The position numbers were made by a program, and so were the translations under genes. The notes under the pieces were generated by a model. It was not told the DNA's origin. It saw only the letters and a list, made by a program, of their open reading frames with translations, and searched no databases. Shown here piece by piece: positions 41,576-50,315 of a stretch of 64,000 nucleotides of DNA; the first letter of the stretch is position 1, and every line of letters begins with the position of its first letter. Origin of the DNA: Actinomycetota bacterium (GTDB lineage: Bacteria; Actinomycetota; Acidimicrobiia; IMCC26256; PALSA-555); NCBI GenBank assembly GCA_016870355.1, contig VGBR01000012.1, positions 27,589-91,588 of the forward strand, written 5' to 3'.

Positions 41576-42193
41576 TCAGTGCACGAGCACAGCAGCTCCC
41601 GGCATGAGACGGGCGGTCACCGCTCGGGTCGGGGTCCTACCTACGCCGTCGACTTCGAGCGGGACCGGCCGGTCCCAGCCGATCGTGACGGTGGATCCCT
41701 GCGCGGTGCGGATGTCGGGGTGTGGGAGATGGATCCCGGTCACCAGGCGCGAGCGCATCTGTCGTCGCTGTCGACCTCCGAGGGCATGCACGTGCACTTC
41801 GAGCCGCCTGTCACCCGGATGGCCGCGGGGCACGACGTCGTGGCCGCGCAAGTACTCGCCGTTCGCGACGAGCACGGTCGTGGCGGGCCCGTCCCACGTC
41901 GCGCGCCCGTCTACCTCGACGACGCACCGCCGCGGCCGGACCCACTGTCGACGTCGATCGGGCGGGAGGCCGGACACCACCATGTTCACCGCCACCAGAC
42001 CACTGTCGAGGCGGATGGCGTCGATCGTGACGGGCTCCCCGGCCGGCACGCCCGCAGTGAGGCCGAGTGCGCGCGCGAGGTCGCTCGGCCCGTCCGGAAC
42101 GAAACGGATCCGGGTCTCGGCTCCGCTCTGCCCCGCGATCGCTGCGCCGAGGTCCGCGTCACCGCCACGGACGTCGATCGCGTCGGAGGTCAC
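41576..42193 (-). CDS. Lipid-kinase C-terminal domain protein
   Basis: A 205-residue protein resembling the C-terminal beta domain of diacylglycerol/sphingosine kinases: VLVANGEYLRGHDVVPRG, GDRRLEVHVHAL and VPLEVDGVG match the usual N-x-x-Y-GGG, DG-L-D and EVDGE positions in degenerate form. The N-terminal nucleotide-binding domain with GGDGT is absent, so it cannot be a kinase alone. It may bind lipid or be a partner. The GTG overlaps the helicase stop (GTGA), so it is translated with HelY. Confidence 0.5.
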   Translation of the reverse strand: MTSDAIDVRGGDADLGAAIAGQSGAETRIRFVPDGPSDLARALGLTAGVPAGEPVTIDAIRLDSGLVAVNMVVSGLPPDRRRQWVRPRRCVVEVDGRATWDGPATTVLVANGEYLRGHDVVPRGHPGDRRLEVHVHALGGRQRRQMRSRLVTGIHLPHPDIRTAQGSTVTIGWDRPVPLEVDGVGRTPTRAVTARLMPGAAVLVH

Positions 42194-44823
42194 GCGACGA
42201 CGGACGCGGCGCGCACGACCCCGCGCAGGCAGGCATCGGTTGCGGCGCGTGCGCTGTGACGAGTGGTGGGGTCCGGCGCGACCTCAGCAACCTGTCCAAG
42301 GAGATCGATGCACTGCTTGATGTTCCGGACGAAGTCGCCACCGGCGAGCTCGTCGTCGTCGAGGATCGCCGACAGGTCGTCCCCGCGCGCCCACTCGTAG
42401 GCGTAGGCGGTGAAGCCGGGGTCAGGCGGGCGCGTCTCAGGCAAGCCGGCGTCGTCCTCGGCAGCGCTGAGCGAGCGCCACAGCTTCTCGATCGCGCGAG
42501 CGCGCTCGGCCACCAGGCTCGACGGCCAGCGTGGTGGCGGCATCGGGATGCCGTCGTCGGCACCCCGGCGTTCGTACGCGAAGCACGACACCAGCGCGGC
42601 GATCTCGGGGGCAGACGCTCCATCGAGCAGTCCGTCACGGATCGATTCGGCCAGGAGCAGATCGGTCTCGGTGTACAGCCGCGCGAGCAGCTCACCGGGT
42701 GGCGTGAGCGCCCAACCGTCGAGGTACCCCCACGACACGAGGAGGTCGCGCACCTGATCCAGCTGACGGGCGAGGCTCTCGCTGCGACCACGCACGCGTC
42801 GTTCGAGTCGTGCGATGTCGCGCTCGAGCCGCTCCACGGCATGCAACGCCCGTACACGCGACTCGCGCCGCGGGTCCTCATGCACCGGATGGCTCCTGAT
42901 CGCTTCGGTGAGCGTCTCGACCGGATCCGCACTGTCGCTCGCGGGCCGGCGCGCCTTCACCTTGCGCACCGCGTCGGCCACTTGGTGCTGGAACACCTTG
43001 CTCTTGGGTGCGAATGGCTCAGGGAGGTCGACGCGGGCCACGGCCTCTGGTGTGTCGTCGAAGTCTCCGGCACCGAGGCGCACGAGCTGGCGCGACGGCG
43101 TGACGGCCAGGAGACGGGCGTCCCCGCGCCGCTCGTCCCTCGATATCACTGCGACCTTTCCGCGGTGGCGCGTCCAGACCACGTCGCCGGGTTGAAGCGC
43201 GAGCAGCGCGCGCTCGGTGCGCCGCGCCGATCCCTGCTCTCGCCGGGCCGCGTCGAGCTCCTGGCGCAGCCGTTGGTACTCGGCCACCTCACCGTGGCTG
43301 CTGGCCGTTGCCTCGCGGGCCCGCTCGCGGTCGCTGCGGGCCCGTTCGAGCTGGCGCTCCAAGGAGACCACGTCCCGGTCGGCGTGGAATTGGGCGAACG
43401 ACAGGTTGAGCAGATGGTGCGCGGCTTCGCTCGAGTACCGCCGCACGAGGTTGACGGTCATGTTGTACGTAGGACGGAACGACGAGCGCAGCGCGTCGGT
43501 GCGTCGCGACGCGAGCCCGGCGACCTGCTCGAACGTCACCCACGGACTCCAGCAGACGATGGCGTACCCGACGTCGTCGATGCCGCGGCGACCGGCCCGC
43601 CCGGTGAGCTGGGTGTACTCCCCCGGCGTCAGCATCTCGTGGCGCTCTCCAGTGAACTTCGTGAGCTTCTCGATCACGACCGACCGCGCCGGCATGTTGA
43701 TCCCGAGCGCGAGCGTCTCGGTAGCGAAGACCACCTTGAGGAGCCCGGCCGCGAACGCCTCCTCCACGGCCTCTTTCATCGGCGGCACCAACCCCGCGTG
43801 GTGCGACGCCAAGCCAGCTTCGAGCGCCGCTCGCCACGACGCGAAGCCGAGGACGGCGAGATCGTCATCGTTGAGTCCCGCGGTGTGGGCGTCGGCGATG
43901 GCGCGGATGCGCGCGGCCTCATCCTTCGTCGTGAGACGGGCTCCGCCGGCTCGGCACTGTTCGACCGCTTGATCGCAGCCGGCCCGGCTGAAGACGAACA
44001 CGATCGCGGGCAGCAAGCGGTCTTGCACCAGCACGTCGAGCATCTCGGTTCGCAACGGCGGTCGCAGGCGGCTGCGCGCGCGGCCTCGCCCTCGACCGCC
44101 GTAGCGCCCGGTGCGCCGGTCGAGCTTGATCACGTCAGGGTTCGGCGCGCGCTCCTCGTCATCGCCAGCGAACGTCGGCAGCAGGTGCAGCCCATCCATG
44201 CCGCGCTCCCCCAACAGGTAACGGTGATGCAGCACGACGGGTCGTCGCTCCTCGATGACGGCAGTGGTCGCGCCGCGGACGGTCTCGATCCACGCCGCGA
44301 GCTCTTCGGCGTTCGAGACCGTCGCGGAGAGGCACACGAGATCCACTTCGGGATCGAGATGGATGATGACTTCTTCCCAGACCGCGCCGCGGTAGCGGTC
44401 CTGGAGGTAGTGGACCTCGTCGAGTACGACATAGCGGAGTCCCGAAAGCGTGCCCGACGCCGCGTAGATCATGTTGCGGAGCACCTCGGTCGTCATCACG
44501 ACGATCGGGGCGTCGCCGTTGACCGAGGTGTCGCCGGTGAGCAACCCGACGCGCTCGTCGCCGTAGGCGCGGCGGAAGTCGCCGAACTTCTGGTTCGAGA
44601 GCGCCTTCAGCGGGGTCGTGTAGAAGATCTTCCCGCCGAGTGCGAGCGCGCGCTCGATCGCATACTCGGCCACCAACGTCTTGCCTGAACCAGTGGGCGC
44701 GGCAACCAGCACCGACCGGCCGGCGTCGAGGGCGTCGAGCGCGTCGCGTTGGAAGTCGTCGAGCGCAAAACCCCGCGCCGACTCGAACTCGGCGCGGGAG
44801 CTCACTCCAACCTCTGGACTCAC
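42190..44823 (-). CDS. helY: Ski2/Mtr4-type DExH RNA helicase (HelY)
   Basis: An 877-residue superfamily 2 helicase. Motif I is APTGSGKT at 42-49, motif Ia TPLKALSNQKF, motif II DEVH at 135-138, motif III SAT, motif VI QLTGRAGRRGID. A KOW-like arch region (LQPGDVVWTRHRGKVAVISR) and the C-terminal DSHCT domain identify the Ski2-like group, HelY in mycobacteria. It probably unwinds RNA for decay. HelY-tatC-tatA order is the same in mycobacteria. A short membrane protein gene lies between it and tatC, with four-base overlaps. Confidence 0.93.
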   Translation of the reverse strand: MSPEVGVSSRAEFESARGFALDDFQRDALDALDAGRSVLVAAPTGSGKTLVAEYAIERALALGGKIFYTTPLKALSNQKFGDFRRAYGDERVGLLTGDTSVNGDAPIVVMTTEVLRNMIYAASGTLSGLRYVVLDEVHYLQDRYRGAVWEEVIIHLDPEVDLVCLSATVSNAEELAAWIETVRGATTAVIEERRPVVLHHRYLLGERGMDGLHLLPTFAGDDEERAPNPDVIKLDRRTGRYGGRGRGRARSRLRPPLRTEMLDVLVQDRLLPAIVFVFSRAGCDQAVEQCRAGGARLTTKDEAARIRAIADAHTAGLNDDDLAVLGFASWRAALEAGLASHHAGLVPPMKEAVEEAFAAGLLKVVFATETLALGINMPARSVVIEKLTKFTGERHEMLTPGEYTQLTGRAGRRGIDDVGYAIVCWSPWVTFEQVAGLASRRTDALRSSFRPTYNMTVNLVRRYSSEAAHHLLNLSFAQFHADRDVVSLERQLERARSDRERAREATASSHGEVAEYQRLRQELDAARREQGSARRTERALLALQPGDVVWTRHRGKVAVISRDERRGDARLLAVTPSRQLVRLGAGDFDDTPEAVARVDLPEPFAPKSKVFQHQVADAVRKVKARRPASDSADPVETLTEAIRSHPVHEDPRRESRVRALHAVERLERDIARLERRVRGRSESLARQLDQVRDLLVSWGYLDGWALTPPGELLARLYTETDLLLAESIRDGLLDGASAPEIAALVSCFAYERRGADDGIPMPPPRWPSSLVAERARAIEKLWRSLSAAEDDAGLPETRPPDPGFTAYAYEWARGDDLSAILDDDELAGGDFVRNIKQCIDLLGQVAEVAPDPTTRHSARAATDACLRGVVRAASVVA

Positions 44824-45083
44824 CCCGGCGTGGACGTGGTGGTGACGCCGGTGGGAAGAGTGGTCGCGCCGGGCAGCGTGGTCGTTGCGCCGGGCAGCGT
44901 CGTCTCGGTGGGTGCCGGGGGGAACTCGGGCAGCTCGACGTCCTCGGGATCCTCGGGCGCGAGCACCCAGATCAGGGCCGCGGCGATCAGCACCACGACC
45001 GCGACGCCGAGGACGGCGAACACGACTTCGAGTCGCTGGCGAGGCGCCCGGTAGCCCCGGCTGGGCGCGCGCGACGGGCTCAT
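44820..45083 (-). CDS. Small membrane protein with Thr/Pro tail
   Basis: An 87-residue protein. A basic N-terminus (MSPSRAPSRGYRAPRQRLE) is followed by one hydrophobic helix (VVFAVLGVAVVVLIAAALIWVLA), an acidic linker and a Thr/Pro/Gly-rich tail with a repeated TTLPGAT unit. By the positive-inside rule the tail is outside. The ATG overlaps the tatC stop, and its end overlaps helY. Function is unknown; co-transcription with tatC suggests an accessory or substrate role. Confidence 0.72.
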   Translation of the reverse strand: MSPSRAPSRGYRAPRQRLEVVFAVLGVAVVVLIAAALIWVLAPEDPEDVELPEFPPAPTETTLPGATTTLPGATTLPTGVTTTSTPG

Positions 45084-45811
45084 CGCTTGAGCAGCTTCCC
45101 GATCAGGATGCTGCCCTCGAAGAAGAGATACATCGGCACGGCCATGAAGAACAAAGAGTAGGGGTCCTGACTCGGCGTGATCACTGCGGCGAACACGAAG
45201 ATCAGGACGACTGCCCACCGGCGCCATTTGATGAGTCGGGCAGTCGACAGCACCCGGGCGATGAGCAGGAACACCAGGACGACGGGGAACTCGAACGCCA
45301 ACCCGAACGCCAGGATCAACAGCGTGACGAGCGAGATGTACTTGTCGGCGGTGAGCATCGGCTTGATGTCCTGGCCGCCGATGTCGAGGAGGAACTCGAG
45401 TGCCTGCGGCAGCGTGATGAGCGCGACGACGGCACCGCCGATGAACAGCAGCACCGAGACGAGCACGAACGGCACTGCGTAGCGCTTCTCCTTGGGGTGG
45501 AGCCCAGGAGTGATGAAGCGCCACAGCTGCCAGAGCCAGATCGGGACGGCGAGGATGATCCCGCCGTATGTCGCGATCTTCAGCCTGGTCACGAAGGCGT
45601 CCAACGGTCCGGTGAAGATCAGGAAGCCATCGGTGCCCTTGGGTGCCGCATCTCGGTAGTAGCGCACGAGCTCATGGACGATGTCCGGAGCGAAGATGTA
45701 GGCGACGACCGCTGTCGCGAGGACCGCGACGAGCGAGATGATGATCCGTCGTCGCAGCTCGGTGAGGTGCTCGACGACCGTCATGCGGCCGTCGGTGGCG
45801 CGCTTGGTCAC
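45080..45811 (-). CDS. tatC: Sec-independent protein translocase TatC
   Basis: A 243-residue six-helix receptor of the twin-arginine pathway. Landmarks are the N-terminal VVEHLTELRRRIIISL, with the conserved E and LR used for signal-peptide binding, the first periplasmic loop with DGFLIFTGPLDAF, FITPGLHPKEKRY, and the late AVITPSQDPYSLFFMAVPMYLFFEGSI region. The start overlaps the tatA stop by four bases. Confidence 0.97.
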   Translation of the reverse strand: MTKRATDGRMTVVEHLTELRRRIIISLVAVLATAVVAYIFAPDIVHELVRYYRDAAPKGTDGFLIFTGPLDAFVTRLKIATYGGIILAVPIWLWQLWRFITPGLHPKEKRYAVPFVLVSVLLFIGGAVVALITLPQALEFLLDIGGQDIKPMLTADKYISLVTLLILAFGLAFEFPVVLVFLLIARVLSTARLIKWRRWAVVLIFVFAAVITPSQDPYSLFFMAVPMYLFFEGSILIGKLLKR

Positions 45812-46155
45812 GCGTCAGGTGGGCTCGGTCGGTGCCGGGGGTCCGGCGCCATCGGAGGTGCCGGTGGCATCGCATCCGCGACGTCAGGCGTGGAGGTCGT
45901 GTCACCCGTCTCCGCCACAGTCCCCGCTGGCGACGCATCGGGCGTCATCGGCGGCAGGATCGGCGCCGGCTCCACCTGATCACTGAGGTCGTCGGCGAGC
46001 ACGTCATCGAAGTCACTGCGCAGCGACTGCTGGAACTTGCGGATCTCCCGCATGCCCTTGCCCACCTGCCTGCCGATCTCGGGCAGGCGCTGCGGGCCGA
46101 AGACCAGCAAGGCGATCACGAAGATCACAAGGATCTCGGCGGGGCCGAGCGACAC
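45808..46155 (-). CDS. tatA: Twin-arginine translocase TatA
   Basis: A 115-residue TatA. The N-terminal helix (GPAEILVIFVIALLVFGPQRLPEIGRQVG) with the FGP hinge and the following amphipathic helix are standard; the rest is a Pro/Asp-rich tail that is longer than usual. It polymerises to form the export pore with TatC. The GTG has a strong AAAAGGAG ribosome site, so this operon head is not leaderless. Confidence 0.95.
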   Translation of the reverse strand: MSLGPAEILVIFVIALLVFGPQRLPEIGRQVGKGMREIRKFQQSLRSDFDDVLADDLSDQVEPAPILPPMTPDASPAGTVAETGDTTSTPDVADAMPPAPPMAPDPRHRPSPPDA

Positions 46156-46293
46156 GAAGCGCTCCTTTTCCCTGCTCAGGGACTCTCCGAACCGACGCGG
46201 GATCGTACCTAGATGCCTGGTCGATTCCGCAGGCTACGTCTCCACCGACATCGGGGCGGCCCAGCCACACCCGATGTCTGCGATGCCCGCGCT

Positions 46294-46310
46294 CGGCGGC
46301 TACGCCGCCG
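46294..46310. terminator. GC hairpin between tatA and zinc-ribbon gene
   Basis: CGGCGGC-TAC-GCCGCCG, a perfect seven-base stem without a T-tract. It lies just beyond the 3' end of the zinc-ribbon gene and is a plausible terminator for it. Confidence 0.35.
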
Positions 46311-46321
46311 GGTTGCCCAGG

Positions 46322-46657
46322 CTAGGAGGTGGATTCAGCGACGAGCGCGGGGTGCGATACCCAGTCGTCGCGCTCGAGGAAGAGGTGGAAGTCGAGGAGG
46401 TCGTCGGGGGTGAGCGCTGGGCCGGTGTGCTCTTCGTGGAACTCGGCCGGGAGACTCCAGACCTCTTCCTCGACCCCTACCGAGACCAGCAAGGCGCAGA
46501 TCGCCGCGGTCGCATCGTGGACGACGGCCGAGGCGCAGTGCGGGCACCGGAAGCGATACGCGCCGCGCTCGTCATCGACGCAGACCCTGACGGTCAGGTC
46601 GGAGACCCGCAGGCGGACGGCTCCGCAGCTCTGGCACTCGGCCTTGATGGTCGCCAC
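46322..46657 (-). CDS. Zinc-ribbon hypothetical protein
   Basis: A 111-residue protein. CQSCG near residue 9 and CPHC near residue 38 form a zinc ribbon, followed by HDATAAICALLVSVGVEEEV and an acidic, Leu/Phe-rich C-terminal helix (LTPDDLLDFHLFLERDDW). Such proteins are often described as RNA polymerase- or sigma-adjacent in actinobacteria, but I see no decisive motif. I chose the GTG immediately before ATIKAECQSC; the frame is open another 130 codons without coding character. Confidence 0.6.
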   Translation of the reverse strand: MATIKAECQSCGAVRLRVSDLTVRVCVDDERGAYRFRCPHCASAVVHDATAAICALLVSVGVEEEVWSLPAEFHEEHTGPALTPDDLLDFHLFLERDDWVSHPALVAESTS

Positions 46658-46700
46658 GAAACGTGTGTCGTCACGCCCTGAGGGCCCCTTGAGTGGATTC

Positions 46701-46724
46701 ACGGGGAGGGCAGGCCCTCCCCGT
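46701..46724. terminator. GC-rich hairpin upstream of GDPD
   Basis: ACGGGGAGGG-CAGG-CCCTCCCCGT, a perfect ten-base stem. The left half reappears inverted at 47633-47646 on the other side of the GDPD gene. Confidence 0.4.
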
Positions 46725-46765
46725 GTGCCCCTCCCGGCGCTTGCGCCCGCCTCGAGACGGGGTCT

Positions 46766-46788
46766 GACGGCCGGCAAAGCCGGCCGTC
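46766..46788. terminator. GC-rich hairpin upstream of GDPD, second
   Basis: GACGGCCGGC-AAA-GCCGGCCGTC, a perfect ten-base stem with a triloop and no T-tract. The region 46658-46838 otherwise holds only the weak TACATT element before the GDPD start. Confidence 0.4.
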
Positions 46789-46838
46789 GGCGACCCAAGG
46801 GCTGCATGGTCGCCAAAGACTCATACATTCGTGGCCCT

Positions 46839-47528
46839 GTGGCCGTCGCAATCACGTTTGCGCATCGGGGGGCACGGGCTGTCCATCCCGAGAACACCCT
46901 CCCGGCCTTCCGCCATGCCCTGGAGCACGGCGCCCGGGGCCTGGAGTCTGACGCCTGGCGGGCCGGGGACGACGAGGTGGTGCTCGTCCACGACGAGTCG
47001 CTGCGGGGCGGGCGGCTCGGCCGACGGGTCGCGGTCGGCTCGAGCACGTCGACGCGACTGGCCGAGCTCGGAGTCCCCCGCCTCGCCGACCTCTACCGCG
47101 AGCTCGGGAGCGACTACGAGCTCTCGATCGATCTGAAGGACCACGAGGTCGGTGCCAGCATCATCGATCTCGCTCGTGCCGAGGGCGCGGTCGAGCGACT
47201 GTGGCTCTGCTCCCCCTCCCGCGGGGTGCTGCGGCCGCTGCGTGAGCAGTCGAGCGATGTGCGTCTCGTGCACTCGCAGTCGAAGAGCCGATTGGAGCAG
47301 CCGATCGAGCGACACGCCGCGGGTCTGGCCGAGTCAAAGATCGACGCGGTGAACCTCCATCACTCCGAGTGGACAGCAGGTCTCGTCGCGCTGTTCCACC
47401 GATTCAACGTCAAAGCCTTCGCGTGGGACTGCCAGGAGGAACGACATCTGCGCGCAATGCAGCAGATCGGCATCGACGCGGTGTACTCCGACCACGTCGA
47501 CCGCATGGTCAGCGTCATCGGTTCGTAG
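46839..47528 (+). CDS. Glycerophosphodiester phosphodiesterase
   Basis: A 229-residue GDPD-family TIM-barrel enzyme that releases glycerol-3-phosphate from phospholipid headgroups. The catalytic HRGARAVHPENTLPAF (His and Glu-Asn) and LESDAW, VLVHDESL (Asp and second His) are intact. LKDHEVG and the C-terminal FAWDCQEERHLRAMQQIGIDAVYSD complete the fold. There is no signal peptide, so it is cytoplasmic. I chose the GTG directly before the first strand, nine bases after TACATT; an ATG at 46806 would add 11 residues. It is the only plus-strand gene between thyX and the PPOX-like gene. Confidence 0.88.
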   Translation: MAVAITFAHRGARAVHPENTLPAFRHALEHGARGLESDAWRAGDDEVVLVHDESLRGGRLGRRVAVGSSTSTRLAELGVPRLADLYRELGSDYELSIDLKDHEVGASIIDLARAEGAVERLWLCSPSRGVLRPLREQSSDVRLVHSQSKSRLEQPIERHAAGLAESKIDAVNLHHSEWTAGLVALFHRFNVKAFAWDCQEERHLRAMQQIGIDAVYSDHVDRMVSVIGS

Positions 47529-47540
47529 CCCTCGGCTCGC

Positions 47541-47565
47541 CGCGGGGTGGCTTCGCCACCCCGCG
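47541..47565. terminator. Strong hairpin after GDPD
   Basis: CGCGGGGTGGC-TTC-GCCACCCCGCG, a perfect 11-base stem 12 bases after the GDPD stop. It probably ends that transcript although no T-tract follows. Confidence 0.55.
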
Positions 47566-47603
47566 ACCTCATCGTCGCGTGGCGAGCCGCGCTGGAGTGG
47601 GCC

Positions 47604-47629
47604 GACGGGAGGGGCCTGCCCCTCCCGTC
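47604..47629. terminator. Strong hairpin after lepB
   Basis: GACGGGAGGGGC-CT-GCCCCTCCCGTC, a perfect 12-base stem just beyond the lepB stop on the opposite strand. Together with the previous hairpin it separates the two converging genes. Confidence 0.55.
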
Positions 47630-47645
47630 ACACCTGCCCTCCCCG

Positions 47646-48401
47646 TCACAAGAACCCGATGGAGCCGATCGGCCAGATGCGCATGAACACGCGGCCGATG
47701 ATGATGTCATGGTCGATCACGCCGAACGAACGACCGTCCTTCGAGTTCTCGCGGTTGTCGCCGAGCACGAGCACGGTGCCTTCGGGGACCACACACCCGT
47801 TCTCGCCACCTGCTGGCGTCCCGCACTTCGGGATGGTGGTCTGCTCCCCGGCGTCGCCCGTGTCGGGGCATGGGCTCGAGTTCACGCAGGTGTCGACGCC
47901 ATCGGGAAGATACGGCTCGCGCACCACCCGTCCGTCGACGTAGACCCGGCCATCACCGGGGAACGTCACGGTCTCACCGGGCAGGCCGATCACCCGCTTC
48001 ACGAAGTCTTTGATCTCGTCAGTGCGCGCTTCGGGCGGCGCCTCGAACACGACGATGTCGCCGCGGTTCACATCGTGGAAGTCGTAGCTCAGCTTGTTCA
48101 CGAGCACCCGGTCCTCGATCTCGAGCGTGGGCTCCATCGACGACGACGGGATGTAGAACGCCTGGAAGAGGAAGGTCTTGATGAGGAATGCGATCGCGAG
48201 CGCCGCCGCGATCAGGAGCACCCACTCGATGACCAGGCGCTCCAACCGCTTGCGTCGCTTCTTCGGGGGATCGAGCTGCTCCTCCATCCCCGGGAGGTCT
48301 CGCAGCGGTGGCGAAGGGAGGACCGCGGTCGAGTCGCCGTCGTGCCCGTCGGGGCCGGTGGGGCCAGCGGTGGTCACGAACGGGGCTCCATGACTCGCCA
48401 T
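47646..48401 (-). CDS. lepB: Signal peptidase I
   Basis: A 251-residue membrane serine protease that removes Sec and Tat signal peptides. One N-terminal helix (VLLIAAALAIAFLIKTFLFQ) anchors it. The catalytic Ser88 is in IPSSSMEPTL and Lys135 is in DFVKRVIGLPGE; GDNRENSKDGRSFGVI is box E. A Cys-containing insertion (CVNSSPCPDTG to KCGTPAGGENGC) lies in the extracellular domain. I chose the ATG that gives a basic, Pro-rich cytoplasmic tail; the longer frame adds 37 residues with no support. Confidence 0.93.
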   Translation of the reverse strand: MASHGAPFVTTAGPTGPDGHDGDSTAVLPSPPLRDLPGMEEQLDPPKKRRKRLERLVIEWVLLIAAALAIAFLIKTFLFQAFYIPSSSMEPTLEIEDRVLVNKLSYDFHDVNRGDIVVFEAPPEARTDEIKDFVKRVIGLPGETVTFPGDGRVYVDGRVVREPYLPDGVDTCVNSSPCPDTGDAGEQTTIPKCGTPAGGENGCVVPEGTVLVLGDNRENSKDGRSFGVIDHDIIIGRVFMRIWPIGSIGFL

Positions 48402-48435
48402 CCTCCCACGCCACGGCGCGTGCCTTAGCCTCGGG

Positions 48436-49389
48436 TCACGACGCACGCTCGTAGCGCTCGAGCACCCGGCTCGCGGCGTCCGCCGCGATCGAACGCGCTT
48501 CGCGTGGGGCAACCACCTCGGCGTCGGACCCGAGCCCGAGGAGGAGGCGCTCGAGGAAGCCGACCGCGCTGACCGGAAGCACGACGTCGACTCGACCTTT
48601 CGCGCGCGGGGTCACCGACTCGACGGGCAGCTCCTCGGCGACCCACGCCGCTTCTGGTCCGACGCGCAGCGTGACCCGCAGGTCGTCGGGTGACGGCGTG
48701 TAGACCACGTCGTCGAGCTCGTCGCTCGCATCAGCGCGCTCAGGAGCGATTGCCTCCCCCGTCGGGCGAACCGCACGGATGCGGTCGACACGAAAGAGCC
48801 GATCTGCTTCGGCTCGATGGCAGTACGCGCCCAGGTACCACTCACCGAACGCGTGGAACACCCGCATCGGATCGACGACGCGGGTCGTCATCTCGTCGCG
48901 GGCGAAGGAGAAGTAGTCGATTTCGAGCTGCTGACGCGCCGCGACAGCCTCTTGGAGACGTTCGAGCTCGCCGGTGTCGCCCACATCCACCGCCACGCCG
49001 CCGCGCGCACCGAGCGCGTCCTCCAGCTTCTCGAGCGCAGTCGCGAGTGGACCGCGCTGGTCGGCACCCGGGACGGCGAGGAGCGCGCGCCCGGCCGCGA
49101 CCAGCCCGATGCCTTCGGCCGGCGTGAGCCGCAGCGGGCGCTCGAAGTACTCCGCGAGCCGCACGGTGACAGCGCCGTCATCGGCGACCCACACGTCGAT
49201 GAGTCGATCGGCCGTGTAGGGCGGCAACCCGCACATGGGCAGGAGCTCGAGGTCGCGTTCGATCTGACGCTCGTCGATCTCGAAGCGCGCCGCGAGCTCC
49301 GGGATGGTGACGCCAGGGTGCGCCAGGATCCACGGCACCAGCGACAGCATCCGCTGAAGGCGCGGCCCGGATGGTGGTGACGCGCTCAT
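48436..49389 (-). CDS. pafC: WYL-domain regulator PafC
   Basis: A 317-residue protein with an N-terminal winged helix (RLQRMLSLVPWILAHPGVTIPELAARFEI) and a WYL domain (VFHAFGEWYLGAYCHRAEADRLFRVDRI), then a C-terminal WCX region. PafB and PafC form a transcription activator of LexA-independent DNA-damage genes in mycobacteria, and the WYL domain may sense single-stranded DNA. The ATG overlaps the pafB stop. The WYL residues are GEWYLGAYC, slightly changed from the norm. Confidence 0.9.
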   Translation of the reverse strand: MSASPPSGPRLQRMLSLVPWILAHPGVTIPELAARFEIDERQIERDLELLPMCGLPPYTADRLIDVWVADDGAVTVRLAEYFERPLRLTPAEGIGLVAAGRALLAVPGADQRGPLATALEKLEDALGARGGVAVDVGDTGELERLQEAVAARQQLEIDYFSFARDEMTTRVVDPMRVFHAFGEWYLGAYCHRAEADRLFRVDRIRAVRPTGEAIAPERADASDELDDVVYTPSPDDLRVTLRVGPEAAWVAEELPVESVTPRAKGRVDVVLPVSAVGFLERLLLGLGSDAEVVAPREARSIAADAASRVLERYERAS

Positions 49390-50315
49390 TTCGCCCGTGC
49401 TACCAGGTCGCGCAGCCACTCGATCATCTCGGCGCGGAGGTCAAGGGGCTCGAGGACTTCCGCGTGCTCAAGCAGGTTGAGCACCCAGGTGCGGAACGCG
49501 GCGCGGTTCGCAACGGACAGCGCAACGACGATCGCCTCGTCGTCGCGTCGCTCGACCACCGCGTCGTCGCCCAGCTCGTCGATCACCCACGCGGCTCTCG
49601 TCGCGTCCACGAGCACGTGCGCCTCGACCGGTTCCTCCTCGCCATAGGTCATGGGATCGGCGCGTAGGTATTCCGCCGGATCGACCTCGGGCGGTGGGAC
49701 GAACCCGCCAGCATCGCCGGCGCTCGGCTCGCCCTCGATGCGCTCGACCCGGAAGGCCCGCGGGGCCTCGCGGTCCTGGTCGCGGCCGACGACGTACCAG
49801 TGCCCGAAGCGGTGTACGACCCCGTACGGCTCGAGCCGACGGGTCTCGCCTCGGTACTCGAAGGTGACGACCCGTCGCTTGGCGACCGCGTCGAAGAGCT
49901 CCGCGAGCGCCGGCGTGCTCTCCAGATGCGCCAACGGTGCCGCGCCAGTGCCCTCGAACCCACCGAGCTTGCGCAGCCCCTCGCGCCCAGCGCCGCCAAA
50001 GAGGCGCACTGCTGTGACCGCGACGTGCAGCGCGGCGCGCTCTTCTGCGGCGAGCGCCAGCTCCGGGAGGTAGTAGTCCTCGGGCCGGATCCGGTAGCCC
50101 TGCTCCCCGCCCAGCGCGTCGATCGTCTCGATGGTGATGGGCACACCGAGGTCGCGCAGCGTCTCCTTGTCGCGTTCGAACGCGCGCCGTTGCGCCGCTT
50201 TGTCGCTTGGGTACGCGGGCTCGAGGCGTTCGGCGAGGTCGTCGAGCGTGAGCGGACGGCGGGTGTCGAGCAACGTCGCCGTGAGGTTCACGAGGCGCTC
50301 GACGCGGTCGGTCAT
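49386..50315 (-). CDS. pafB: WYL-domain regulator PafB
   Basis: A 309-residue winged-helix and WYL protein, partner of PafC. The HTH is VERLVNLTATLLDTRRPLTLDDLAERL; the WYL core is YGVVHRFGHWYVVGRDQDREAPRAFRVERI. The tandem pafB-pafC arrangement next to pafA is the mycobacterial one. The ATG overlaps the stop of the DUF3866 gene, so all three are translationally coupled. Confidence 0.92.
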   Translation of the reverse strand: MTDRVERLVNLTATLLDTRRPLTLDDLAERLEPAYPSDKAAQRRAFERDKETLRDLGVPITIETIDALGGEQGYRIRPEDYYLPELALAAEERAALHVAVTAVRLFGGAGREGLRKLGGFEGTGAAPLAHLESTPALAELFDAVAKRRVVTFEYRGETRRLEPYGVVHRFGHWYVVGRDQDREAPRAFRVERIEGEPSAGDAGGFVPPPEVDPAEYLRADPMTYGEEEPVEAHVLVDATRAAWVIDELGDDAVVERRDDEAIVVALSVANRAAFRTWVLNLLEHAEVLEPLDLRAEMIEWLRDLVARAK

